Shown: in pieces, positions 24,301 to 35,284 of the stretch
Layout of the letters: each line of letters opens with the position of its first letter
Numbering within the stretch: the first letter of the stretch is position 1
Assembly: GCF_000204055.1 (NCBI RefSeq)
Contig: NW_006768795.1
Coordinates: forward strand, 133,605 to 197,604
Source of the DNA: Melampsora larici-populina 98AG31
Taxonomy: Eukaryota; Basidiomycota; Pucciniomycetes; Pucciniales; Melampsoraceae
Length of the DNA stretch: 64,000 bases
Reading direction: 5' to 3'
Notes under the pieces: model-generated
Databases searched by the model: none
What the model was told of the DNA's origin: nothing
The model's input: only the letters and a program-made list of their open reading frames with translations
Made by a program: the position numbers and the translations under genes

Positions 24301-24814
24301 GTGCTCTAACCCCATGCTCTTGTCCGTCTTGAACTGTGTATGCAAAAGCTCAAACTCCCCGAGTCTTGACCCACCATGCCTTTGTTCAGTGCCACAGATT
24401 CAATTCTACGCAATTGTGTGCTTCATAATCTTGATAACTTGGAACAGGGGACCGATCATATGTTCCGATCTTTGCTTGGGATCCTTTGAGTCTACCATTT
24501 ACATAACCCGTCGGTCTTGCAGTGGGATCACCGGCTGTCCACGCGCGTTGTCACTACACACTTGAGCTTAGCTTTGGACGAAAAGAGTGGATATCAGGAT
24601 GTACAATACAACAAGATGGGAGTGAAGAGCATCCACGTTTCAATTTGAAGAAAGTGCGCCCTTTAAATCCCCCTCAGGCCAAATCTCAGCAGATGGGGAA
24701 AACGAGGAAGAGGATGTTGGGTGTTGAAAAATCTCATTGGGGAACTTTTGGATTTCTTCAAATCTTTTGAAGACCACCTGTTCATCCACTTGCGCGGTCT
24801 CAATCCTCCAAGGA
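21352..24814. other. long intergenic stretch; no supported gene
   Basis: The region upstream of the aquaporin start probably holds its promoter. Beyond it I find only short open frames without recognisable motifs, no inverted-repeat element and no clear tandem repeat. Confidence 0.45.
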
Positions 24815-24822
24815 TCCTGAGT

Positions 24823-27585
24823 TAAGGCTGGCGCCCGGCCCGTTTTTTTTCGGGCGGGCCGGGGCGAGCCCGAAAACTCTCGAAAACAAGTGTAGCCCGA
24901 GAGCGCATCGCGTGTCCCTATCGGGCCGGGCCGGCCCGGTAGCCCAAGGATGAAGAAGGGATGGAAATTTCATAAAAAAAACTCAAGCTAAAAAGCAACA
25001 CAAGCAGTTTTTGAGGACCAAAGAAGTGGGACATGTGGAAGGAGCACATAAATTAGAAATACTTTGGAAAAAAATGAGAATAACAAAGTTTTTTGGAAAG
25101 AACAGCAAACGAGTATACCAAACATTCATGAGAACACCCCAGCTTTTGAGGCAGATTGATGCCTCAAAGTTAATTGGATTCATAGTGGCCCGTTCATCTG
25201 TCCAAACTCTTCCACCAGCAGAAAACAATCGTTCAGAGGGTACACTCGTAGCAGGAATAGCTAAGTATGCTGCAGCCATGCGCGCAAGAACAGGGTATTT
25301 ATCAGCATTGATTGCCCAAAATTCCAAAGGTTTACTGTCTTTGTCTTCACATCCACTGGAAAGATACATCTTGACCTCTTCGGCAACTGCAAGATCCTTT
25401 TTGTGTGAGATGAATTGGCGTGGGCCATCTTCTTCCGGTTCTTCCTCAGGCTCAGGGTCATCAGTTACTAGATCGGGCTGTTGTAGCTGATATTTTTCTG
25501 CCTCCCTGATAAACTTGAATTGCAACTCTCTCGGTCGTACAGGCCAGCCTTTTGAACCATTGATGTTGATAGCTCAAGGAGCTTGCTTCGAGGGTCAAGG
25601 ATGTTAGAAAATAGATAGACGGGCTTCTGGAGCGCAGCAAGATGGTACTCCTCGAGCTCGATCTTCATAGGACCAATAGCTGCTCAAAGCAATTCATTTG
25701 CATTTCCTTGCCAGGCCTGCAAACCAGATCATCAAGATGTTATAAATATGATCTAAACTGTGTGAAAGTGGCTGGAAACAAACCTTGTCAAACTTCTCCA
25801 AAATCCATTGATAAACAGGTGCAGCTTCAGAGAATGTTGGGTATTTGGAACCTGATAGTGTCTTAGTTCCAACATCAAGAGGTGAAAGAAATTCAACAAG
25901 ATGGGAAACTAAGTCCCATTCACTCTCAGCAAGAGAAAACTTCACATATTCCATATTGTTCTTTGTGCAATAGGCAATCACAACTCTGAGTTGTAAAGAT
26001 CTCTGATGGGCTTCAAAGTCAGAGTTCCACCGAGTATCAACCCAACAAATCAGTTGGACATGGTCTTTTGGTGGGAGCATAGCCTTAACAAGGAGTGCAA
26101 ACAACTCCACACGTTGTGGAGAAGCTTCAACGTGATTGGTGAAACCAATGAGGCAAGTGAGAGTGCTGGTAATTCAAGCCGTATCTTGATGAAGCCAAGC
26201 AGCAAGTGCGAGAGGGATAGAGGGTGTCTTGTCACCTACCTTCTATGAGAACATGTGAAGGCCAGCTTTAGCAACCAAATTGAGAACATGTGCTACATAT
26301 ACAGCCAAGGAGATGTTTATTGGCGTGAAATTGAGGGACTACAGATTCTAGTTTTTGTCCCATGACAGCATTGACATCTAGAGGCATTGTCAGCAGTGAG
26401 GCGGAACATTTTATCAACTAATTTGTATTCTTTCAGAGTTTCAATGAGATGTTCAGATAGATTCTCTCCTGTATGTGACCCCACGATTATCTTAATAATT
26501 GCTTCACATAGCTTGTAATCTTTTGAAACCCAGTGAGCTGTGACTCTGAGAATTGATTTATTGTGCTGACTCCAGCTATTGCAGGTAAAGCTGATGTGAG
26601 GAACTTCCGTCAGAATATGAGTAAGTAAACATTGGGCTTTGATAAATTGAGACTTGAGAGTGACATTTAAGATAGTACGGCCAAAGAATAAGGTCTGAAT
26701 GGTTGGATTTGCTAGTTCAAAAGCAGCCTGTAATTCCTCGGATTTGACAAGAGATAATGGAATTTCTTGATTGAAAATCAGCCGTAAGATTGCAGGTCGG
26801 AAAGTTGAAGTCAAAAGCTTTTCACTCTATCATGAAGCACAGGAAAGTGTGTCAGAGGTAAAATAGAACTAGGTAGTAAGCTTTGTGGTACTTACTTTAG
26901 TTATTTTGCCTGCCTTGAGGTACTTCTTCATGTCCACTGTTCCCTCTTCAATATGTGACTTTTCATTGAGACCGTGCTTTGCAAGATGTCGACTCATTGA
27001 TTTGGTGCTCTGAGTTAAATCTAATTTATAATGGCTTCCGCAGGGCTTTTCAGGCTGAACTTTGAAGGTGCAAACTGTCCTCTTCTCTTCCTTGTTGGTG
27101 ATTGGATCAACAACGGTTTTGATCTTGAAACATTTCCACACCCACAAGGTTTTGTTACCTGGGTTGGAGTTGATTTGACTAGTAAGCTTTGATTGGTTGG
27201 AGCTAGTTGATGTTGTAGTAACTTTTATACGATTAGAGTCATCAGAATCTTCTTCAGATGAAATAGTTAATGTTCGAGTGCTTTCTTTTGAATACAAGAG
27301 ACATGGTTGTTGAGTTTGGGAGTGGCTTTCGGAATTAGGGCTGGTGTTGGCATGCCGCTTTTTGGAGCCCATTGGAATAAACTTGATTATTGAAAAGGAA
27401 GGGGTGTATGTAGCTTGAATATCAAAATATATGTTGATCTATGTACGGAGAAGAACTTTGAGCATTGTGGTACAAATTGCGGCACCGGTGTGGTTTTTTT
27501 TTAAAAAATAGGCTCAAAATGACTGGGCTGCCCAAGGCCTGCTTGAGCTTCCTGCGGGCTAACTCCGGGCCAAGTGCCTGCATTA
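24823..27585 (-). mobile_element. Ac-like hAT element, decayed
   Basis: 2763 bp with ends TAAGGCTGGCGCCCGGCCCG (24823) and, on the minus strand from 27585, TAATGCAGGCACTTGGCCCG, imperfect inverted repeats of the GGCCCGG type common in hAT elements. Flanking 8-mers TCCTGAGT (24815-24822) and CCCTGAGT (27586-27593) agree at 7 of 8 positions. GC-rich CGGGCCGG runs follow the left end. This element has the ordinary 8-bp hAT duplication, unlike the CAA...TTG group in this window. Confidence 0.8.
24983..27372 (-). pseudogene. hAT (Ac-like) transposase, frameshifted
   Basis: Starts at ATG 27372 with a Ser/Thr-rich tail and a BED-type finger region (WKCFK ... SMSRHLAKHGL). After an intron near 26880 comes the catalytic core: SFTCNSWSQHNKS (the first Asp of the usual TxDxWTS is Asn) and FRLTADNASR (second Asp). 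Then frames break: after about 26330, again near 25690, and near 25525. Middle fragments include QLICWVDTRWNSDFE. The C-terminal dimerisation region is AAYLAIPATSVPSERLFSAG followed by GRVWTDERATMNP. The multiple shifts and the Asp loss mark it as dead. It sits between its own inverted repeats. Confidence 0.8.
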
Positions 27586-27593
27586 CCCTGAGT

Positions 27594-30500
27594 AAAGTGC
27601 TTATTGTATTTATATGACCATGATTCATCCTTACGCAGGTGTTGAGTGTATAGGTAGGATCCATCTTCTCCCTATATGATTGTTTACGTGGCTACCAACA
27701 TCATACTTATGTTTGAATTATATTCCCTTTCTTCTTTGTGTGGCTCTATGATGTTGGGATATTCACTTCAGTCATCCCTCTGATGATGAAAGAGCGTTTT
27801 ATCAGCAGAATTGTCCTAGATCACAACAAGCAGAACTACTTGAATGTGTTAAAAGATAGTATCCGAGGATTGAAAATTCCATAGAGTAGAAGCACGTTAT
27901 GCTTTGTATAAAAGCTGCATGAGGGCTGGTATAAAAGGAAGGCTTCTCAAAGCAATCACTGACCTGATTAAAGCTGTTCAGTTGGTAGTGCACCTCAATG
28001 AGTGTGAAAAAGAGTGTCTGACAATTGGAAGTAGACTTAGTCGGTACACCACCCAGCTGCAGATCAAGTAAAGTAGATCACGTGTTTGAGCAACGGTGGA
28101 CCAGTTGCGCTGAGGCCCGCCGCTTTCAGCTGCTACACAGCGTCAGGCCGCCCCAAATTGCAGCTTATATGAGCTGCACTGAAAAGGCAGCCAAAATACC
28201 ATTTTATTACCTGCTGCACTCCAGCTGTGCAGCTGGCCCCACCAGCTGCACAAGTTGCGCTCCGACCTGCTTACCCGTTCCAAAGCGTGTCAACAGGTAA
28301 CATGCAGGTCCACACCCAAAGGATATGGACCTTTGAGAATCAAGCCCAACACAATCCAACCCCTCTCCCCCTGGCCTCGCCCCAATATCAATATTCCTCC
28401 CATAATGACGACTCTGACACCCAAATTGGCCACTCATTCCGTCTCAAGCACCTTAATCAGCTTTGAAATGAATTGAAAGGACCCCCTTTCCCTCTTGAAA
28501 GGGGTTTCAGGCCTTCACATTGAAGGTTATTCTGATCCAGCTCTTCTATCCATTACCTCAATCCTCACACTACTTCATGTGTTCAACTTTATTTCTTTTT
28601 TTCTCAACCTCAATTCTATACATCATTCTCAAATCATAATTCTTTATCCTCCATTGACTAATAATAATAAGTTTCATTTGACCATTATCTCTTTTAATCA
28701 CCCAATCTCAATCTCAATTCAACACGCTTCTACACATTCAATCTCTATCCAATGTGTAGCCTTTCTTTTTTTAAAGATCAAAGTACCTCTATCTGTTGTC
28801 AAGATGCCATCACAATCTCGGAAATCCACTGCCTCACCTTCCAACCAGACATATTCAGTTGGTCCACCTCAACGTTTGCGACAAACCCCTTCCAATCCCG
28901 GCATGTTGACACCAAGCCACAATTCTTGAAGTGACATTTGGGAATACAAAAAGTACTTTCCAGCTCTTTCCAGGGTATTGGTCTGGTGCTTGCATGCTTA
29001 GATGAAGCTACATACCATTTGAAAGTTACATATCAAGTGAAGAAGCAAACTAAATATGGCCAAGGAGATACTGAGACTTACCCAGAGCTGTTCATCTGCA
29101 TTCCAAACCTGCAAGTCACCTTGCCAATCCTCGCCAAGGTGTTGCCCAACTAGGCGCTTCACATCGTCCAAATATGATAGTGCAAAGGTTGGCCAGTGTG
29201 GGGCATGGAAACGGCCAGCCCAATAGCCAAATGGGTTGTCCTGGTTGTATCAGTTAAAGAGACCATAAATAATTGGGAAATAATGAAGTCAAACATAGGA
29301 TCTCACTGTGGATCATGGCCAAACAATCAAAGTCACCATGTGGTTAGATTTCTGGTCATGTTCAGATCGCTTGCAATCTTCAGCTTTTCAATTGATTGCA
29401 AGACTGCAGAATCTCAAAAAATCTTCCAAATATATACCTTGAGCAAACTTCTTAGAAGTTTGCGGAAGAGAGGGTTGCGTGCTTGTGCTGTAGTTCCCCA
29501 TGCTGTGGCTGTTGCCCACAGGTGTAACCTTATAGTTAGGTTGTTCTTTTGGGTTGTTATTGTTGTTTGAATGTTTAACTTTGTTGTCGTGCTTGTGCTT
29601 TGAGCATGGGATTGTGTTGTTGTTAAGGTTCAAACAACACTTGAGGAAAATGGAATACATATGATTTGATTTCATCAGAGAGCGCATATTTGAGAAAAAG
29701 AACTTATGTGACTCACGCATAAAAGGACACTGCATCCTTTGTTGATTTGCTGTGAGTGACCGGGTGCAGTAGTTCCATTCAAGCCGTGACAAACCAGCCC
29801 TGTGGATTCAGAGCTACCTTGCTCCTGGCTGGCAGGAGGATTAAGCGGGTGGAAGCTCCTATAAAGAGAGCTACACCAAGAGGCACAAGTGGAGGAGCCA
29901 AGAGTATCTAGAACCCAAAATAGTATTGCAAAAGCTAGGCCTAGCTCAACTAAACATCAGATCAAAGAAACTCCAGATGCTACAAAAGACTATCTCAAAA
30001 GAAACCCAGAAGAGAGGATGAGAAAGATAGAAAGAAGATCAAACAACTCTGTACATTGAATCTACTATATAGTCTGAGAACACCTGTCACACCTGTGATT
30101 GTGAGGTGTAGCCTTACAGTGGGGCATTTGGTTGGTTTAGCATCTTGCTTAAATCCATGGCGCTGTTGTTTTGTGATGCTGAGACTCCATTTGGTAAGTT
30201 GATCTGGCTGTTGATGTAATTGATGTTGTCCTCAAATTTCGCATGTAAATTAGATTGTATATAACCACTGCAGCGCTTGCACTGGATGGAATGGTATGGG
30301 TAAGTAAGCTTTGTGATATCATGTTGAGTAGCCTGATGCTCACCTTGATGCCAATTGTCAGCCATGAGGAGTATCTTGGTAATACTCCCATTGGCAGTCA
30401 TAAGTATCATCAACAACATAGCCTATGTAAACATTGATAGTTATGATATCAATACATACGTACATCATCTTGAAAGAATTCATGATGACATACTCGAAGT

Positions 30501-32590
30501 TCAGGAGACCCTGATCTCAAAGAAGGTTTCCTTGAGCCTAGTTACATTCCAAGAATGTGACTAAGGGATCAGGAACAAGTAACATCGCACTGGTTACAAA
30601 AGGACCCTTATGAAAGCATGCATCAATCCCTTGCGTGTTATATCACAAAGAGATATGCACCATGATATATAAGTAGTAGTTTTACACATTTCAAGAAAGA
30701 GAATCATCTTATCACCAAACCGCACTTTAAAACATTAGACCGTAAAACTCTATAACCTGTTACAACCAACCCCAGCCGAACACTTTTAAATTAGAAATGC
30801 ATCTTTGATACCTTTCTTCTTTTCATGTATACCGTGGTTTCTTTTAAAATCCGTTATTGTTTTATCGCTCTGATTCTATAAAGTCTCAATGTTCTAATGA
30901 TCACATTTGAATCTATAATCTTCCATCGAACATCTTCACAGATCTTATTTTGATAAAGTTACGCTTATCAATTCAAGTAGAAGTAGATCTACCCTGAGAC
31001 AGGTGTACTAACGTACCCATCTGAAGAAGACCACAAATTATATCACCAAATATAATTGTGAGTACTAGGTTCTTAATCTATTCGCACTCCTTGTGCGAAT
31101 AATACCAACCTTCACCTTCTAGGCTCGAATTTACTTCAGTAAGATACTGTAACAAAGCCTCAATACCAATTGCAAGCACACATCTATTCAGCTATGATTC
31201 TCATAAAGCCACCTGTTTTAGGTCTCAGGCTGACACCAATAAGGTGGCTATCTCAGTTTTTAGGCCTGCAATAAAAGGTTGAGTGAGTTGGTTGGTGTAT
31301 GCAATTATCAGAGGGACAGATGAGGCCTGTTTGGATGTTGGTTGCTTCCAACAAGATGGGTGGTGGTGTGGGTATCAGCTGATACGGGTTGATAGGTGTC
31401 AAACCAGGATAATGGGGTATATGTGTAGGCATTGGGAATGTCAATGTATTGGGGTGATTTGGGTAAAACAATTTGCTGAGCCAAGTCACTGGTGAAGTCA
31501 CTGGGGAAAACCAAGATGTTATAGTGTGATGAGTCAATGTTGAATGGTTTTCCTCATCACTGCAATTCCAATGCTCAAGCGTGCTCATCTGTTGGGCATG
31601 GTCAGAGTGCTCTGGAGATATCTGTCCCGGTAGGTCCGTTAAGGGCTTGGGGCGGAAGATGTTGAACATGTTCATCTTTGTGTTTGGCAAAGTGTAGATG
31701 GTGGTTGATGTTGATTTGGACTGTCTCCCAGAGGACCTTGGACAAGTGGGATATTTCCTGAATTTGGATATGCCAATCGGGCATATCCAAATTTAAGTGT
31801 GTAGTATGTGCCTGTATGTACAAATGCGGGAACACTAATGACTAGCAAACTATGTAGCAACTATTGTGTTAGGCTAGCAGATTCCATTGATCTTGTGGTG
31901 CTCTCTCAGGAGTCAGAGTTAGGGAAGTTTACGCCTGATGAACAAAACTTGACTTGATTGCATTTTCCTTTCATACCAAGGGATCTTTTCAGTATCTTAA
32001 ATACCAACCTCATAGTCTGTACTTAAAATTCAATGCCTGGGCATAGTTTGTAGAATCTAGATTATTACTGATTTCAATAACTGATTGAAGTTTTGAATTG
32101 GAAGGATAAGACTTTGAAAAGACAGCTTATCACTTGATTTGATTACAGTCTAGAGCTTGAGATCTTTGGAAGTATCAAGACATTTATTCCTTTGAAGGTT
32201 ATTACTTTTGAACAGTTCTGAACATACTTAAAGAGCTTCTCCATTCACATATGTCTATAACTCATTGTACTTAATATTTGCTATGGGTATTTATAGATGT
32301 GGAGATCTCCTGTTTTGTTCTTGAACTTTGCAATTTATGTTTCACATCAGGAGGTTGTAATCATATCTAAATGAAAGACTTATGTTCTTTTGCATGCTAC
32401 AATCCTGAAAACATAAATTGTATTTGACATTGTAGCAGATGATATATGTGACAAATGGGAGAAGACCACAAGTTTGACAGGTAGTGAGTGAAGACGTATA
32501 GGTTTTCAAATGATTGATGTTTTCATAACACAAAATCCAACAACTTCAGATTATATTGAGGATTTCTTCTTGAGATCTAATTCATGTGTT
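27594..32590. other. gene-poor stretch; fragments only
   Basis: Nothing I can name. 28030-28290 is rich in CAGCTGC/GCAGCTG words and may be a transposon end. 28804-28929 reads as a short Ser/Pro-rich protein start (MPSQSRKSTASPSNQ) after a pyrimidine-rich leader, but no continuation was found. 31253-31690 (minus) is an open Pro/His/Thr-rich frame without known motif. 29770-31100 has an LTR-like feel but no matching second copy or TG...CA ends that I could prove. Confidence 0.4.
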
Positions 32591-33540
32591 TCAATTGAAT
32601 TGGCTGAAAAATGAATCAATCTGTTTATGAAGTTTTGAAAATCTTCCTTCATTTGTTGGTGATTCAAAAACTACCACGATCTTAGACTCAAAACTCATTC
32701 TTGTACGTGATTGACCAAGATCTGATTTAGAATTGAATGAAGCATGTGGAACATTGATACCGTGATGATCTTTTGCTTTACTATCGTGTTGAAGGAAAAC
32801 AAACACTTCATCTTGCTTTTGTTTGCTGAGGTAAAACCATTGTTGAGATTTACTATACTTCCATGCTTGAAGTGAATTATGTGGATTGGTGGGTTTGATA
32901 CCCCAGTCTAATCTATCACGTCTTGAAAGAGATGACCATTTACAAAATCCAAGATGATTATCTTGAACAACTCGAAGAGGCCTCCAAACATTTAGTAACA
33001 TCACATTATTTTGACCTTTCTTCAATAAATTTCCAAGTTCAACTTCCATTGGATTCTCTGAAGTTAAAAATCTTTTTTTGATTTCTTTTTTAGTATATTT
33101 TGCTCCTTTGGCTGACATATCTGAATGAATGACTGAAATTGGCTTTTTAGCTTTTTCTGATTCGTAATGTCTAAAAGTAGATGAATAGGCAAGTACTGAT
33201 TTTGCTCCTGTTCTAAGAAAATGATAAAATTTAAATTCAGTCAGATCCTTTTTTATATAGTTTCCTTTTTTTGATGAATAATTTCAAAAATCCCTTACAA
33301 ATCTTTCACAAGTTTAACCGAATCATCTGTCAAAGCAGTGTTATGTTCATTAGAGAATTCTTTTAGATTTTCAATTCCTTCAACGTGTCTTTTTGAAACC
33401 CAAGTGAATCCATCAGTTTTTAAATCTGGGATTTCATTCATAGTACGAAGATCTTGAAGAGGAACTGTTTCTAGCATAGTGAAATCGACGTCATAGGCAT
33501 TATTTTTTTTATTTCCTTGAAAAGTCCAAACGTATCCCAA
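32591..33540 (-). CDS. CmcJ/GA4-desaturase-like oxidoreductase (partial model)
   Basis: Resembles the fungal CmcJ/AsaB/GA4-desaturase-like family (2-oxoglutarate/Fe-type, mostly secondary-metabolism or uncharacterised enzymes). An upstream exon ends near 33300 (TMLETVPLQDLRT ... LKTDGFTWVSK). A main exon runs from about 33245 to the stop at 32591. Its conserved blocks are FLRTGAKSVLAYSSTFRHYE, VMLLNVWRPLRVVQDNHLGF, LQAWKYSKSQQWFYLSKQ and DEVFVFLQHDSKAKDHHGIN followed by VPHASFN. The residue order matches the family's N.WRPL ... QWYY ... DE.L..K..DS ... PH..F. The exon joint (GT donor at about 33320, AAG acceptor at about 33246) is tentative, and I found no convincing ATG in frame upstream of 33540. 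The N-terminus may be missing or in another exon. The tail is Phe/Ser-rich. Confidence 0.6.
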
Positions 33541-35284
33541 GAAAGATTTAGGACCTTGAATTAAGAAAATTCGACATTAAAATTGATTCAGATTTGGTTT
33601 AGTATTGATATCATAGTGATCATTTGGGATTTGAAAAGGAAAAAAGAAATGAACACAAACCTTTTAATTCTCGTTTTGAGATACTCCTACAGTTTGTAAA
33701 AGAGCGATAAAAGAGAATGAAAATGATTGACTTCTGCAGCAAAGATGAAAACATTAGAAGATGCTTTGATGAAAAGATAAAGTCGCGGAAGGTTTTACAC
33801 CAAAAATATTTTGGTGATAGCTTTCATGTCAAGTTGTATTGCTAGACACCACTCTACCCTTGTCATACTGAGACCTCGAATTCTCATGGGGGAATTCTAT
33901 TCTACAAGCTGCTAGGCATAATGTAAGGTCTAACTAGGTCTAACTTCATGCTAAGATTGTGAAGTGAGACACCTATCCCTATCTTGATATTGAGGAGACA
34001 GTACATGATTATTTCCAATCGGTGATCTTGTTTTGAACTCTCCTGAAATCTCCCATAATTCAAGATCTGGGGGTGTACGGCTCTTTGATTTGGCGCTAAA
34101 AGAGCTAAAAGTGATGTGTCTCAGATTTGGGTAATGGATTTCTTCTTGTGGGGATAACCCTACCACAGATCGGAGGGAACACTCTACCAAAAGATGGTGA
34201 TGAGCCCAACTCAAAAGACGAGGAATCCATCCAACTCTACCATGATTGGAGTCTAGGATATTTTCAGAGGTGATATGGTTTAGAAGACTTCAAAATCTTT
34301 TAAATGAAGAGACATGTCGGCCTTGACCTTCTTGGATCGGTAATATTGAACGCCAATCCCTTTTGCTAATCATTTGTCACACTAAATACTAATATCAAGG
34401 ATTCAAGTCCCATCTTCGGGGTCTACATTTCAATTTCCAAATCAATTCACTCCGCCCCATTCCAATACGAAGAATTTAACACCGTCAACGACTCTGAGGT
34501 GTTCAGGGAAAGCTACAATCCAATCATTCTACAGCAATAAGACTTGAAGGTTCAAAAGCCACTCGGTGTGAACAACAAGTTCCAATCAGGCGATCCTGTG
34601 AGGGGCAAGACTGATACATACTTCCCTTGCACGCCTAACCTGATGACATCACCCACCCCCTCACACCGAGCCGTAAACCAACAATCACAGATATGTGCCC
34701 CATGATTGGTCTGTAGATTGGAAAAGTCAAGTACGTCATTTTCGCCAATTACACCAAGGGAGCGGGTCTGGGAGCGTATTGTACATACTAATAACACCAG
34801 TTCCTGATAGCTGTGCAGTTCCATAAGGGACTTTAAGCAACAAGATAAAAAAATGCAACAGCCAGTCTTCGGAGTTATTGATGGACACAGGCAAACCATA
34901 AAGTATGCTAGATTGGGATGATGTTTCCCACTGAAAGGAAGTAGAACCCTGTAGAACCCTTACCAGCGATAGACTGTGTGCAAATCAGTGGACCCGAGAA
35001 AAAATGACGATACTTCAAAACTTGACAAAGTCCCGATGTCTCCAACCAAACAGCCACAGTACCCTGTTTACAAAGCTCTGCAACGCCACGGTCAACAAGA
35101 ATATTCGGATCGAAGCAATCTTCTCCTACAACGCAGCTCAAAGAGCGATATTGAAAAATGCTTAAATACCCCAAAGCAAAACCGGTGAGAAATCCCATCA
35201 GTCTCTCATACAAAGTCGTTTCCTCCTCAATCACTTGTTCATACTTCTGTTAACCTCTTACTTCTTATCCTTGTTTTCATAGCT
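33541..35284. other. intergenic; no supported gene
   Basis: AT-rich. It includes the probable promoter of the gene starting at 35285. Open frames at 34552-34899 and 34908-35234 (minus) show no recognisable domain. Confidence 0.45.

Noticed and set aside
28025..28466. Open frames over the CAGCTGC-rich segment
   Set aside because: Overlapping frames on both strands of a compositionally biased stretch, with no domain.
29770..31100. Possible solo LTRs
   Set aside because: TATA-like and polyadenylation-like wording is present, but I could not find a second copy, TG...CA borders or a target duplication.
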